Of a stretch of 64,000 bases of DNA, positions 1 through 9,651 are shown in pieces. Below the pieces are notes generated by a model. That model saw only the letters and a list, made by a program, of their open reading frames with translations. It was not told the DNA's origin and made no database searches. Made by a program: the position numbers and the translations under genes. Where the stretch lies: positions 2,402,501 to 2,466,500 of the forward strand of contig NZ_CP014224.1 of the NCBI RefSeq assembly GCF_001697185.1, read 5' to 3'. This stretch comes from Wenyingzhuangia fucanilytica (lineage in GTDB: Bacteria > Bacteroidota > Bacteroidia > Flavobacteriales > Flavobacteriaceae). Positions within the stretch are counted from its first letter, which is position 1; every line of letters starts with the position of its first letter.

Positions 1-1427
<1,427 letters not shown>

Positions 1428-1601
1428 ATATTTTAATATTTTGATGATGCTCAAAAAAATCTCATGATATAATCATGTAATTTTACTTTCTAATTTTACG
1501 CTGTCAATTTCAATATTCTCAATGAACTTAACCACTATGTGGTTTTTTTTAACACCAACTCTTTTACAAGTTAGTCACTTAGCTGCTTCGCTAAGCGGTT
1601 G

Positions 1602-1633
1602 CAAATATAAGAACTTTATTTCTTCTAAAACAA
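1602..1633 (-). promoter_or_regulatory. rRNA promoter P1 (proximal)
   Basis: On the minus strand a perfect Bacteroidota -7 box TATATTTG (1602-1609) is preceded by TTG (1631-1633; TTTG when 1634 is included) with a 21-nt spacer. Transcription would start near 1595, about 165 nt upstream of the mature 16S end, leaving a leader that contains a small CTTAG/CTAAG hairpin around 1579-1596. The stretch upstream is very A/T rich, as expected for a strong rRNA promoter. Read from sequence only. Confidence 0.75.
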
Positions 1634-1760
1634 ATAAAATTTAAAATATTTTTTAAATCTTTTTTTACCCTAAAATAGTGACCTAAACCACTCATAAAAC
1701 CCTTAATGTATCTGAACTTTTTCGCCCCTCTTAGCAGTTACCTGCTCGCTGTTGCGGCTG

Positions 1761-1793
1761 CAAAGATACGCACCTTTTAACTTTATTTCCTAA
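1761..1793 (-). promoter_or_regulatory. rRNA promoter P2 (distal)
   Basis: A second minus-strand -7 box TATCTTTG (1761-1768) with a degenerate -33 (TTAG, 1790-1793) at 21-nt spacing. The sequence around it (GTTGCGGCTGCAAAGATACGC on the plus strand, shown in part) resembles that around P1 (GCGGTTGCAAATATAAG), so P1 and P2 look like a duplicated promoter. An A/T-rich tract lies upstream at about 1795-1870. Confidence 0.6.
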
Positions 1794-1978
1794 TCTTTTG
1801 TAAACTATTTTTTACATTATTTTTACACTAACACTTAACATCCTTATTTATCGATTATTACATCTTAATTTATTTTTAACTCAACCCTATTTTTAACGCA
1901 TACAACCTCTAAAAACTGTACTAATTCGGTATCTCTTTATACATCTATATCAATATCATCATATGCATAAACAACAAA

Positions 1979-2001
1979 GAGATCTACTTTTTCTAGATCT
2001 C
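1979..2001 (-). terminator. hairpin terminator upstream of the rRNA promoters
   Basis: Perfect 8-bp inverted repeat GAGATCTA / TAGATCTC with a 7-nt loop. On the minus strand it is followed by TTTGTTGTTT; on the plus strand it is followed by a weaker C/T-rich tract. It lies 10 nt past the stop of a 20-codon open frame and may insulate the rRNA promoters from leftward transcription. Confidence 0.5.
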
Positions 2002-2011
2002 CTTCTTTATA

Positions 2012-2074
2012 TTATACAACTGCCTGGCGAATGTAATCCTCATACTCGTACCAAAACAACTCGAATTGGGACAT
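2012..2074 (-). other. orphan 20-codon open frame (micro-ORF or gene remnant)
   Basis: An ATG frame of 20 codons, unusually aromatic (starts MSQFELFWYEYEDY), sits between the ppnP terminator and a second terminator. The frame stays open for nine more codons upstream of the ATG, running into the 3' arm of the ppnP terminator, which suggests the tail of a lost gene rather than a designed start. Codons such as CGC, GAG and CAG are unlike the A/T-ending codons of neighbouring genes. There is no clear ribosome site or promoter. It could be chance. Confidence 0.2.
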
Positions 2075-2084
2075 TGTCTCGTTG

Positions 2085-2119
2085 AAAAAATCCCTATCAA
2101 TTTAAAATTGATAGGGATT
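2085..2119 (-). terminator. terminator of ppnP
   Basis: Perfect 15-bp inverted repeat (AATCCCTATCAATTT at 2089-2103 and its complement at 2105-2119, one-base centre as drawn) followed on the minus strand by a run of six T counting the end of the stem. It lies 25 nt past the ppnP stop codon. Confidence 0.85.
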
Positions 2120-2144
2120 CTTAAAGATTTAAAGTTAAAAACTA

Positions 2145-2426
2145 TTATTTATATTGACATAAATAAGAAGTTTGACCTGATACTTTTACTTGAAACTTTT
2201 CGTTTGCTTCAATTTGGTATGCTTCTCCAGCTTTGTAAGTAACCCAATCAGAAGATCCTGGTAATAAAACAGTCATTTCTCCTTCTACTACATTCATAGT
2301 TTCATGTAAACTTGTTGCAAACTCGTAAGTTCCAGCTTCCATCACTCCTAGAGTTGATTTTCCAGTTGCTGATTCGTATCCTAGTGATTTAACATTCCCA
2401 TCAAAATATTCATTTGCTGATATCAT
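2145..2426 (-). CDS. ppnP: pyrimidine/purine nucleoside phosphorylase PpnP
   Basis: Small cupin enzyme of the PpnP (YaiE, DUF1255) family, which in E. coli phosphorolyses several nucleosides to base plus ribose-1-phosphate. The 93-residue length equals the family norm. The N-terminus (ISANEYFDGNVKSLGY), the central GVMEAGTYEF and the C-terminus (PTSYLC-like QTSYLCQYK) follow the E. coli protein closely. It is a cytoplasmic single-domain protein. It has its own promoter about 30-55 nt upstream and its own terminator, so it is probably monocistronic despite lying downstream of the cox genes. Confidence 0.93.
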   Translation of the reverse strand: MISANEYFDGNVKSLGYESATGKSTLGVMEAGTYEFATSLHETMNVVEGEMTVLLPGSSDWVTYKAGEAYQIEANEKFQVKVSGQTSYLCQYK

Positions 2427-2452
2427 ATTGTCTTGTTTTAATTATTGTGATA

Positions 2453-2482
2453 CGAAAATATGGAATTAGTAAGAAGAGACAA
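2453..2482 (-). promoter_or_regulatory. ppnP promoter
   Basis: Minus-strand -33 TTG (2480-2482), 19-nt spacer and -7 TATTTTCG (2453-2460), one base off the Bacteroidota consensus. The predicted start near 2446 leaves a leader of about 20 nt before the ATG at 2426. Confidence 0.55.
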
Positions 2483-2517
2483 TGGAACTTTTGGTACTTT
2501 TAATAAAAATTTGAAAC

Positions 2518-2751
2518 CTAAGGAATAATTTTAAACTTATCGATCTTTAAAATTGAGTTTCCTGTATAAACTTCGTATCCTGCATTAATTGATTTTAACC
2601 AACAATTATCAGGAGCTAACTTGGCTATTAAATGTTTCTTACTCTCTGGAATGTTAGCAAACTGTACGTAATTTTTACTTGTTGCTATAATATCTTTTAC
2701 ATTGATATTTAAAACTGGAACTATTCCATTTTTACCATAACGAATAAACAT
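2518..2751 (-). CDS. hypothetical protein, 77 residues
   Basis: I do not recognise this 77-residue protein (starts MFIRYGKNGIVPVLNIN, ends KIDKFKIIP). It has no signal peptide or membrane segment; it is mixed, basic and probably a small cytoplasmic beta-rich protein. Its ATG directly abuts the eight-T tail of the coxA terminator, with no room for a promoter or ribosome site of its own, so expression would depend on read-through from coxA, or the real start is further in. Codon use matches its neighbours. Weakly supported as a real gene. Confidence 0.5.
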   Translation of the reverse strand: MFIRYGKNGIVPVLNINVKDIIATSKNYVQFANIPESKKHLIAKLAPDNCWLKSINAGYEVYTGNSILKIDKFKIIP

Positions 2752-2790
2752 AAAAAAAAGACCTTACTAATTTAGTAAGGTCTTTTTTTT
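2752..2790. terminator. coxA operon terminator, bidirectional
   Basis: Perfect 11-bp stem (GACCTTACTAA / TTAGTAAGGTC) flanked by eight A on one side and eight or more T on the other, so it can act in both directions. It closes the act-cox operon 12 nt past the coxA stop. Confidence 0.9.
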
Positions 2791-2802
2791 TATTCTATAA
2801 TA

Positions 2803-4578
2803 TTATGATTCTTGTTCTCCTGCTTTTAAAGGAACTGTTTGCATAATATAGTCTTCTCCAAAAATATATTCACCATTTTCATCAACTTTACTATAGTCAT
2901 ATGGCCAACGGTGTACTTCAGGAATTTCTCCTGGCCAGTTACCATGAATGTGTTCAACTGGAGTTGTCCATTCTAAAGTATTAGCACGCCATGGGTTCTG
3001 AGAAGCTACTTTACCTTTATAAATACTCATAAAGAAGTTTACTAAGAAAACAATTTGTGCAGCTCCACCGATTAAAGCAAACACAGTCATTACTTGGTTT
3101 ACATTTGCTAAATCATCAAATAATGGGAAGTTTGTATTTGTATAATATCTACGTGGTAATCCAGCTAAACCAATAAAGTGCATTGGGAAGAAAACTCCGT
3201 AAGCAGCAATAGCAGTAATCCAAAAGTGAATGTATCCTAATGTTTTGTTCATCATTCTACCATACATTTTAGGGAACCAGTGGTAAATACCAGCATACAT
3301 ACCATAGATAGCAGATACCCCCATTACTAAGTGGAAGTGTGCAACTACAAAATAAGTATCGTGTACATTAATATCTAAAGCAGAGTCTCCTAATACAATT
3401 CCTGTTAATCCTCCTGTGATAAAAGTGGAAACTAATCCAATAGAAAATAACATTGCAGGGTTAAACTGTAAATTACCTTTCCATAAAGTTGTAATGTAGT
3501 TAAATGCTTTTACAGCAGATGGAATTGCAATTAATAAAGTTGTAAATGTAAATACTGATCCTAAGAATGGGTTCATTCCTGAAATAAACATGTGGTGTCC
3601 CCAAACAATTGTAGATAAAAATGCAATGGCCATGATAGAACCAATCATTGCACGGTATCCAAAAATAGGTTTACGTGAATTAGTAGAAATAATTTCTGAT
3701 GTTAATCCTAAGGCTGGTAATAATACAATATATACTTCAGGGTGTCCTAAGAACCAGAATAAATGTTCAAATAATACTGGAGATCCACCTTGATAGTTTA
3801 ATACTTCACCTCCGATAAAAATATCAGATAAGTAAAAAGATGTACCAAAACTTCTATCAAAAATTAATAACAATGCTGCTGAAAATAATACTGGGAAAGA
3901 AACAACACCAATAATAGCAGTAATGAATAAAGCCCACATTGTTAATGGTAATCTTGTCATTGTCATTCCTTTTGTTCTTAAGTTTAAAATCGTTACGATA
4001 TAATTTAAAGAACCTATTAATGACTGTGCGATAAAAATAGCCATTGATACTAACCATAAAGTCATTCCTGTTCCTGATCCTGGAATTGCTTGTGGTAAAG
4101 CTGATAATGGTGGGTATATTGTCCATCCTGCAGAAGCTGGTCCAGCTTGTACAAATAATGAAATAACCATGATTACTGATGATATAAAAAACAACCAGTA
4201 AGATAGACAGTTCATAAATCCAGAAGCCATATCACGAGCTCCAATTTGCAATGGAATTAATAAGTTAGAAAAAGTACCACTTAAACCTGCAGTTAATACA
4301 AAGAATACCATAATAGTACCATGTATAGTAACCAAGGCTAAATAGATATCTGGTTTCATAACTCCTGCTTCAGATTGAAAACGCTCTGGCAAGAAAGCTT
4401 CAATAATAGAGAAAGAATGCTCTGGCCATGCTATTTGTAATCTAAATAACAAAGACATTAAAACTCCAATAACTCCCATGATCATACCAGTTACTAAAAA
4501 CTGCTTTGAAATCATTTTATGATCTAAACTAAATAAATATTTAGTTACGAATGTTTCTTTATGGTGATGTGCTGACAT
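2803..4578 (-). CDS. coxA: cytochrome c oxidase subunit I
   Basis: Catalytic subunit of an aa3-type haem-copper oxidase in the inner membrane: reduces O2 to water and pumps protons. 591 residues, about twelve membrane helices. Ligands can be placed: His86 (low-spin haem), His279 with Tyr283 in GHPEVY (the CuB His-Tyr pair), His328-His329 (CuB), and His414/His416 in VVAHFHLVMG (high- and low-spin haem). The GHPEVY sequence marks an A-type oxidase with the K-channel helix VI tyrosine. Last gene of the act-cox operon, 42 nt after coxB, followed by a strong terminator. In Flavobacterium the alternative complex III forms a supercomplex with this oxidase; the shared operon fits. Confidence 0.97.
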   Translation of the reverse strand: MSAHHHKETFVTKYLFSLDHKMISKQFLVTGMIMGVIGVLMSLLFRLQIAWPEHSFSIIEAFLPERFQSEAGVMKPDIYLALVTIHGTIMVFFVLTAGLSGTFSNLLIPLQIGARDMASGFMNCLSYWLFFISSVIMVISLFVQAGPASAGWTIYPPLSALPQAIPGSGTGMTLWLVSMAIFIAQSLIGSLNYIVTILNLRTKGMTMTRLPLTMWALFITAIIGVVSFPVLFSAALLLIFDRSFGTSFYLSDIFIGGEVLNYQGGSPVLFEHLFWFLGHPEVYIVLLPALGLTSEIISTNSRKPIFGYRAMIGSIMAIAFLSTIVWGHHMFISGMNPFLGSVFTFTTLLIAIPSAVKAFNYITTLWKGNLQFNPAMLFSIGLVSTFITGGLTGIVLGDSALDINVHDTYFVVAHFHLVMGVSAIYGMYAGIYHWFPKMYGRMMNKTLGYIHFWITAIAAYGVFFPMHFIGLAGLPRRYYTNTNFPLFDDLANVNQVMTVFALIGGAAQIVFLVNFFMSIYKGKVASQNPWRANTLEWTTPVEHIHGNWPGEIPEVHRWPYDYSKVDENGEYIFGEDYIMQTVPLKAGEQES

Positions 4579-4620
4579 AATAATTTTTATCTTTTTATGA
4601 TTCTAAAACGGTTTTAATAA

Positions 4621-5679
4621 CTAAAATAATTCTTTAGCCGTCTTTTGTTGATTTAACCAAGTCAAGTAATCTTTCTCAGACTCTACAACAATTTTCATTT
4701 GCATATTGTAGTGAGATGGTCCACATATTTTATTACATAATAATAAGTAATCAAATTCGTATGGTTCGTCACCATTTTTAGCTCTTACTTCGTTTACACT
4801 TGCAACTTTTAAGATAACATCTTCTTGTTGACGCATTTCTTCTGTAGTAAATTTTGGCGTAAATCCAAACTCAGTAACCATACCAGGAACACAGTTCATT
4901 TGTGCTCTAAAGTGAGGCATATAAGCAGAGTGTAAAACATCTTGAGAACGGAATTTAAAAACTACTTTTTTACCTACTGGTAAGTGTAATTCTCTAACAG
5001 GAATGTCATCAGCAGAGTTAGCGTCAGTCATGTCAATTCCCATAGTATTAGCCCCCTCAATATTTCTAACATTTCCACGTCCTAATTCATTATCTCTACC
5101 AGCATATCTAGCTTCCCAAGCAAATTGTTTAGCATAAACTTCAACAACTATTGCTTCGTCACCTTCTAAGTCAGTAACATCATTCCAAATAGATAAACCA
5201 TATAAAATTAATACAGCTAATACTACTGTTGGAATAGTAGTCCAAATCAATTCTAATTTGTGAGAATCAGCAAAGAATGTTGCTTTTCTACCTTTAATTC
5301 CTCTGTATTTATAAGAGAAAAAGTAAAGTAATGCTTGAGTAATAAATTGTACAATTCCAATCAACCAGAAAGAGATTACATATAAGTTATCATAATCTTC
5401 ACCTTCTACAGAAGCTGAATCTGGAAGCATTAAATCTTGTAAAAAGATTAAGCAATATCCCATTAATAGATAGAAACCTACTAAAAAGATTAAAAATAAT
5501 TTTCCTTGAGTATCGTTGTCTTTTTCAGTAGCGATAGGATTATTATCGTTCTCAAAAGTGATGATCTTTTTACCGTCTTTAATCTCTTTAAAGATTACTC
5601 TGTAAGTAAGTAGTTTGTTTACTTGCCAAACTCCAATGGCAAAAGCAACAGCTACGAAAAAATAAAATAATGCTAACAT
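4621..5679 (-). CDS. coxB: cytochrome c oxidase subunit II
   Basis: Electron-entry subunit of the aa3 oxidase. Membrane helices lie at about 1-20, 60-80, 100-122 and 146-164, more than the usual two, followed by a periplasmic cupredoxin domain with all CuA ligands: His250, Cys315, Cys319, His323 and Met326 (CNKICGPSHYNM). 352 residues. No fused cytochrome c domain, so electrons must come from a partner cytochrome, presumably the ActA or ActE domains encoded upstream. A charged loop follows the first helix. 39 nt after actF and 42 nt before coxA. Confidence 0.96.
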   Translation of the reverse strand: MLALFYFFVAVAFAIGVWQVNKLLTYRVIFKEIKDGKKIITFENDNNPIATEKDNDTQGKLFLIFLVGFYLLMGYCLIFLQDLMLPDSASVEGEDYDNLYVISFWLIGIVQFITQALLYFFSYKYRGIKGRKATFFADSHKLELIWTTIPTVVLAVLILYGLSIWNDVTDLEGDEAIVVEVYAKQFAWEARYAGRDNELGRGNVRNIEGANTMGIDMTDANSADDIPVRELHLPVGKKVVFKFRSQDVLHSAYMPHFRAQMNCVPGMVTEFGFTPKFTTEEMRQQEDVILKVASVNEVRAKNGDEPYEFDYLLLCNKICGPSHYNMQMKIVVESEKDYLTWLNQQKTAKELF

Positions 5680-5718
5680 AATTTTGTTTTAAATTTTTTG
5701 CAAATGTAATGATATATA

Positions 5719-7122
5719 TTAATAATGGAAATGTTCACTTTCGTGTAAGAAAGGGTTTCCTTTTGCAATTAATGGAGCTTTACTAATTGTTGTAAAGACA
5801 GCATAAATAAACAATCCTAAGAAGAATAAAACACTTCCTACTTCACCCCATCCGAATCCCCATTGATCTCCAACAGTAGCTGGCATAATCATTACGAAAA
5901 CATCTATATAGTGACCTATCAAAATAATAGTTCCTGTTCCTAATACAATTTGAGGAATACGTTTGAAATCACTGTTAACTAACATTAATACAGGTAAAAT
6001 AAAGTTTAAAGGAATCATTCCTAAGAACAATAATTTATACTCATCAAAACGTTGTACAAAGTAAGTTGTTTCTTCTGGCATATCAGCATACCAAATTAAC
6101 ATGAATTGAGCAAACCATAAATAAGTCCAGAAAATTGAGAATCCAAACATAAATTTAGCTAAATCGTGTAAGTGGCTGTTGTTAACTATTTCTAAATATC
6201 CTTTAGATTTTAAGTAAACTGTTACCATTGCAATTACAGTTAATGCAGAAACTACAGCTGTAGCAAAAACATACCATCCAAACAAAGTAGAGAACCAGTG
6301 TGGATCTAATCCCATAATCCAATCCCAAACAGACATAGACTCAGTGAATATGAAGAATGCTAAAAATGCAACTCCAAACTTATAGTTCTTGTAATAGTTT
6401 TTTAAATCGCTAGCGTTATCTTGTAATACAGAGTGCTTTCTGTTTAAATAAACAAAAACATTCCATCCTACTAAATATATAATACTACAGATTAACCATC
6501 TTGGTACATTTAACCATCCTGATTTATTTGCAATAATCGGATCAAAATTTGGTGAAGATGGATCTACAGTTCCTTCTGCCATCCAAACAAATAAATGGTT
6601 ACCGTGTAAAGCAGTTATGATTAAAAAACCTAAGAAGATTACCGAAACATAAGGTAAGAATCCAGAAATTCCTTCCATTACTCTAAACAATACAATTGAC
6701 CATCCTGCTTGAGCAACTCTTTGAATATTTAAGAATGCAAAAACTACAACCGTTACAAAAGTGAAAAAGAATAAAGCAACATAAAATGCAGCCCATGGTC
6801 TATTTTGTAATTGATGTAAAACATGAGCTAAATGTCCAGCATCGTGTCCTTCTTCTGCATGGTGATCTGCATGTGCATCATGAGTAGTATCAGCATGATG
6901 AGCGTCTTTATCTGCATGTTCATGATGTTCATCATGACTAATTTCTTTTGTTGCATGAGCATCACCTCCATGTGCCCCATGAGCATCTGTTTGGTGAGCT
7001 AATATTTCAGCAGCTTCTGCCTCTGTACTTGGAGCAGATGCAAAACTGATAATGATACCTATTAAACCAATTACCATTAAGGCAATAGCTGTAATCTTTA
7101 ATTTACTTGAAAATTGATACAT
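5719..7122 (-). CDS. actF: alternative complex III subunit ActF, with histidine-rich loop
   Basis: Integral-membrane subunit of alternative complex III (quinol:cytochrome c oxidoreductase), the NrfD-like partner of ActC. 467 residues with about ten helices starting at residue 10. Between the first and second helices (about 42-105) is a stretch very rich in His, Asp and Ala (many HADH/HDAH units) that could bind metal or be a flexible linker; such loops are variable in the family. Sits between actE (22 nt) and coxB (39 nt). Confidence 0.9.
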   Translation of the reverse strand: MYQFSSKLKITAIALMVIGLIGIIISFASAPSTEAEAAEILAHQTDAHGAHGGDAHATKEISHDEHHEHADKDAHHADTTHDAHADHHAEEGHDAGHLAHVLHQLQNRPWAAFYVALFFFTFVTVVVFAFLNIQRVAQAGWSIVLFRVMEGISGFLPYVSVIFLGFLIITALHGNHLFVWMAEGTVDPSSPNFDPIIANKSGWLNVPRWLICSIIYLVGWNVFVYLNRKHSVLQDNASDLKNYYKNYKFGVAFLAFFIFTESMSVWDWIMGLDPHWFSTLFGWYVFATAVVSALTVIAMVTVYLKSKGYLEIVNNSHLHDLAKFMFGFSIFWTYLWFAQFMLIWYADMPEETTYFVQRFDEYKLLFLGMIPLNFILPVLMLVNSDFKRIPQIVLGTGTIILIGHYIDVFVMIMPATVGDQWGFGWGEVGSVLFFLGLFIYAVFTTISKAPLIAKGNPFLHESEHFHY

Positions 7123-7144
7123 AATTTATCTAAGTGTTTGGTAA

Positions 7145-7696
7145 TTATTTTAACAAGTTGTTTCTTAATTCCTGAACGTGTTTAACAATTAACCAACGTT
7201 CTTTCTCTGTCAACTGAGAAGCGTGAGATCCCATCATGTTTTTACCATGCATAATTACGTGGTAAATACTTCCTTCTGTAAGATCTCTATCTTTATAGTT
7301 AGGAATTCCTAAAAACTTTTCTCTCTTAACTAACTCACCTTGTCCATCACCTTTTTTACCATGACAAACTGCACAATAAATATCAAACAATTGAGCTTCT
7401 TTATTACTATCAAAGTCAGCAACTGTTAAAGGAGATTTTAAATTCTTTTTAGCATCTTCATAACCTTCATTAGTATCAGGATACTCGTAAGGAATATGTC
7501 CTCTTGAGATTGATCCTTCTGCAGGTAATTGTGCTTCTATACCGTTTGAGAAAACGTTACTTTCTTCATAAGGTTCACCTGAAACTGACTGGTACATATC
7601 TGGCATGTACTGTAAGTTACGCTTTGTTTTATCGCATGAAGTGAATACCAATGTTACTATTGCTATAACTGTTGTTATTTTAAATAATCTACTCAT
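7145..7696 (-). CDS. actE: alternative complex III subunit ActE, monohaem cytochrome c lipoprotein
   Basis: Periplasmic cytochrome c subunit of alternative complex III. A lipoprotein signal ends at Cys21 (VFTSC), so the protein is likely anchored to the membrane. The haem motif C108-A-V-C111-H112 is followed by a methionine pair in KNMMGSH (154-155), one of which is the likely axial ligand. 183 residues, single class I cytochrome domain at the C-terminal half. 6 nt from actD and 22 nt from actF. Confidence 0.93.
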   Translation of the reverse strand: MSRLFKITTVIAIVTLVFTSCDKTKRNLQYMPDMYQSVSGEPYEESNVFSNGIEAQLPAEGSISRGHIPYEYPDTNEGYEDAKKNLKSPLTVADFDSNKEAQLFDIYCAVCHGKKGDGQGELVKREKFLGIPNYKDRDLTEGSIYHVIMHGKNMMGSHASQLTEKERWLIVKHVQELRNNLLK

Positions 7697-7702
7697 GAGT
7701 TC

Positions 7703-8230
7703 TTAATGCTTTTCAATTACTTTAATCTCAACAGCGTTAGTTGTATTTAACAAAGCTGTTAATTCTTCTTCATTATCTTCTACAGGAATTTCCATTAAGA
7801 AAATATCATCTGTAGTTCTTGGATCAGGGTTTTCTGCTTCTTTAAATGGCCATAATCTACTTCTCATATAAAAAGTAATTACCATTAAGTGAGCTGCAAA
7901 GAAAACTGTTAATTCAAACATAATTGGTACAAAAGCTGGCATGTTGTAAATCCAAGCAAAGTTGGGTTTACCTCCAATATCTTGTGGCCAATCTTGAATC
8001 ATCATATAATTTGTCATCCAAATAGCGAAAGACAAACCACACAATCCGTATATGAATGCACATATTGCTAAACGAGTATGTGGCAATCCTAATAATTTAT
8101 CTAAACCGTGAACTGGAAACGGTGTAAAAACTTCTTCAATATGATGATTAGCTTCTTTTACTGTTTTAACGGCATCCATTAAAACATCATCATCATTATA
8201 TAATGCGTGTATAACTTTATTAGTGCTCAT
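7703..8230 (-). CDS. actD: alternative complex III subunit ActD (DUF3341)
   Basis: Small membrane subunit of alternative complex III. 175 residues; soluble N-terminal part, then two membrane helices at about 53-77 and 98-122, and an acidic cytoplasmic tail. The N-terminus carries the family pattern of a small soluble domain ending in a TPFPVHGLD segment. It overlaps the end of actC by 11 nt, so translation is probably coupled. Confidence 0.93.
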   Translation of the reverse strand: MSTNKVIHALYNDDDVLMDAVKTVKEANHHIEEVFTPFPVHGLDKLLGLPHTRLAICAFIYGLCGLSFAIWMTNYMMIQDWPQDIGGKPNFAWIYNMPAFVPIMFELTVFFAAHLMVITFYMRSRLWPFKEAENPDPRTTDDIFLMEIPVEDNEEELTALLNTTNAVEIKVIEKH

Positions 8231-9620
8231 TTTTTCCGTCTCTTAATTGTTTATAATGTTCTCCTGAAGATTTCATAATTGTTTTTACTTCTGCCTGAGC
8301 AATTACAGGGAAAGTTCTAGCATATAACAAGAACAATACAAAGAAGAATCCAATTGTTCCAACGAATACACCAACATCTACAAATGTAGGTTCAAAACGA
8401 GTCCATGTAGATGGTAAATGACCTTTACTTAATACAATAGCAATAATATCAAAACGCTCAAACCACATTCCTATGTTAATTGCAATAGAGATAATGAAAG
8501 ACCAAATAAAACTTCTTCTAACCTTTGTAATCCACAACAACTGAGGGATAGCAATGTTAAATAGAATCAATGACCAAAATGCCCATCCATAAGGTCCTGT
8601 TGCAGCACCTACAGACATATAAGTATAGTTTTCGTAAGGAGAACCAGTGTACCAAGCAATAAAGAACTCAGATGCATAAGCAACTGCTACAATACCACCA
8701 GTAACTATAATTACTATATTCATGTATTCAACATGTAAACGAGTGATGTAGTTTTCTAAGTTTGATACTTTTCTCATAATTCCCAATAACGTTTGTACCA
8801 TAGCAAATCCTGAGAAGATTGCTCCAGCAACGAAATAAGGAGGGAAAATTGTTGAGTGCCAACCCGGGTTAATAGATGTAGCAAAGTCCATAGATACAAT
8901 AGTGTGTACAGAAAGTACTAATGGAGTTGCCAAACCAGCTAATACTAAAGAAACCTCTTCAAAACGTTGCCAGTCTTTAGCTCTACCAGACCAACCAAAA
9001 GATAACAAAGCGTATATCTTCTTTTGGAAAGGCTTAACAGCTCTATCTCTAATCATTGCAAAGTCAGGTAATAAACCAGTCCACCAGAAAACTAATGATA
9101 CAGATAAATACGTTGAGATTGCAAATACATCCCATAATAACGGTGAGTTAAAGTTAACCCATAAAGATCCAAATTGGTTTGGAATAGGTAACACCCAGTA
9201 TCCGTTCCAAGGACGTCCCATGTGAATTAATGGGAATAAACCTGCCTGGAATACGGCAAAAATTGTCATTGCTTCTGCAGAACGGTTAATAGCCATTCTC
9301 CATTTTTGACGGAATAATAATAATACAGCTGAGATCAATGTACCGGCATGACCAATACCTACCCACCATACAAAGTTTGTAATATCCCAAGCCCATCCAA
9401 TGTTCTTGTTTAATCCCCAAACTCCAATTCCTGTTCCGATGGTATACAAAATACATCCTACACCCCACAAAAATGCTACAAGTGCAATACCGAATGCGAT
9501 ATACCAATTTTTATTTGCCTTACCCTCTATTGGTTTTACGATATCCATTGTGATATCGTGGTAACTCTTTTCCCCTAAAACTAAAGGTTCTCTGATGGGT
9601 GCTTCGTAATGAGACGACAT
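8220..9620 (-). CDS. actC: alternative complex III subunit ActC (NrfD/PsrC family)
   Basis: Polytopic quinol-oxidising subunit of alternative complex III. 466 residues, about ten helices; NrfD/PsrC-like with the motif-rich first helices (NWYIAFGIALVAFLWGVG; NFVWWVGIGHAGTLISAVLL around the quinol site). It passes menaquinol electrons to the iron-sulfur chain of ActB. 31 nt after actB; its 3' end overlaps actD by 11 nt. Confidence 0.95.
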   Translation of the reverse strand: MSSHYEAPIREPLVLGEKSYHDITMDIVKPIEGKANKNWYIAFGIALVAFLWGVGCILYTIGTGIGVWGLNKNIGWAWDITNFVWWVGIGHAGTLISAVLLLFRQKWRMAINRSAEAMTIFAVFQAGLFPLIHMGRPWNGYWVLPIPNQFGSLWVNFNSPLLWDVFAISTYLSVSLVFWWTGLLPDFAMIRDRAVKPFQKKIYALLSFGWSGRAKDWQRFEEVSLVLAGLATPLVLSVHTIVSMDFATSINPGWHSTIFPPYFVAGAIFSGFAMVQTLLGIMRKVSNLENYITRLHVEYMNIVIIVTGGIVAVAYASEFFIAWYTGSPYENYTYMSVGAATGPYGWAFWSLILFNIAIPQLLWITKVRRSFIWSFIISIAINIGMWFERFDIIAIVLSKGHLPSTWTRFEPTFVDVGVFVGTIGFFFVLFLLYARTFPVIAQAEVKTIMKSSGEHYKQLRDGKNEH

Positions 9621-9651
9621 ATAATCAATTTTAAATTTTAGTTATTCCTTT

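Noticed and set aside
1428-2144. a tRNA gene in the rRNA upstream gap
   Set aside because: No T-loop (GGTTCGAATCC-like) or cloverleaf could be found on either strand.
8902-9225. 107-codon open frame antisense to actC
   Set aside because: Shadow of the membrane-protein codon pattern of actC.
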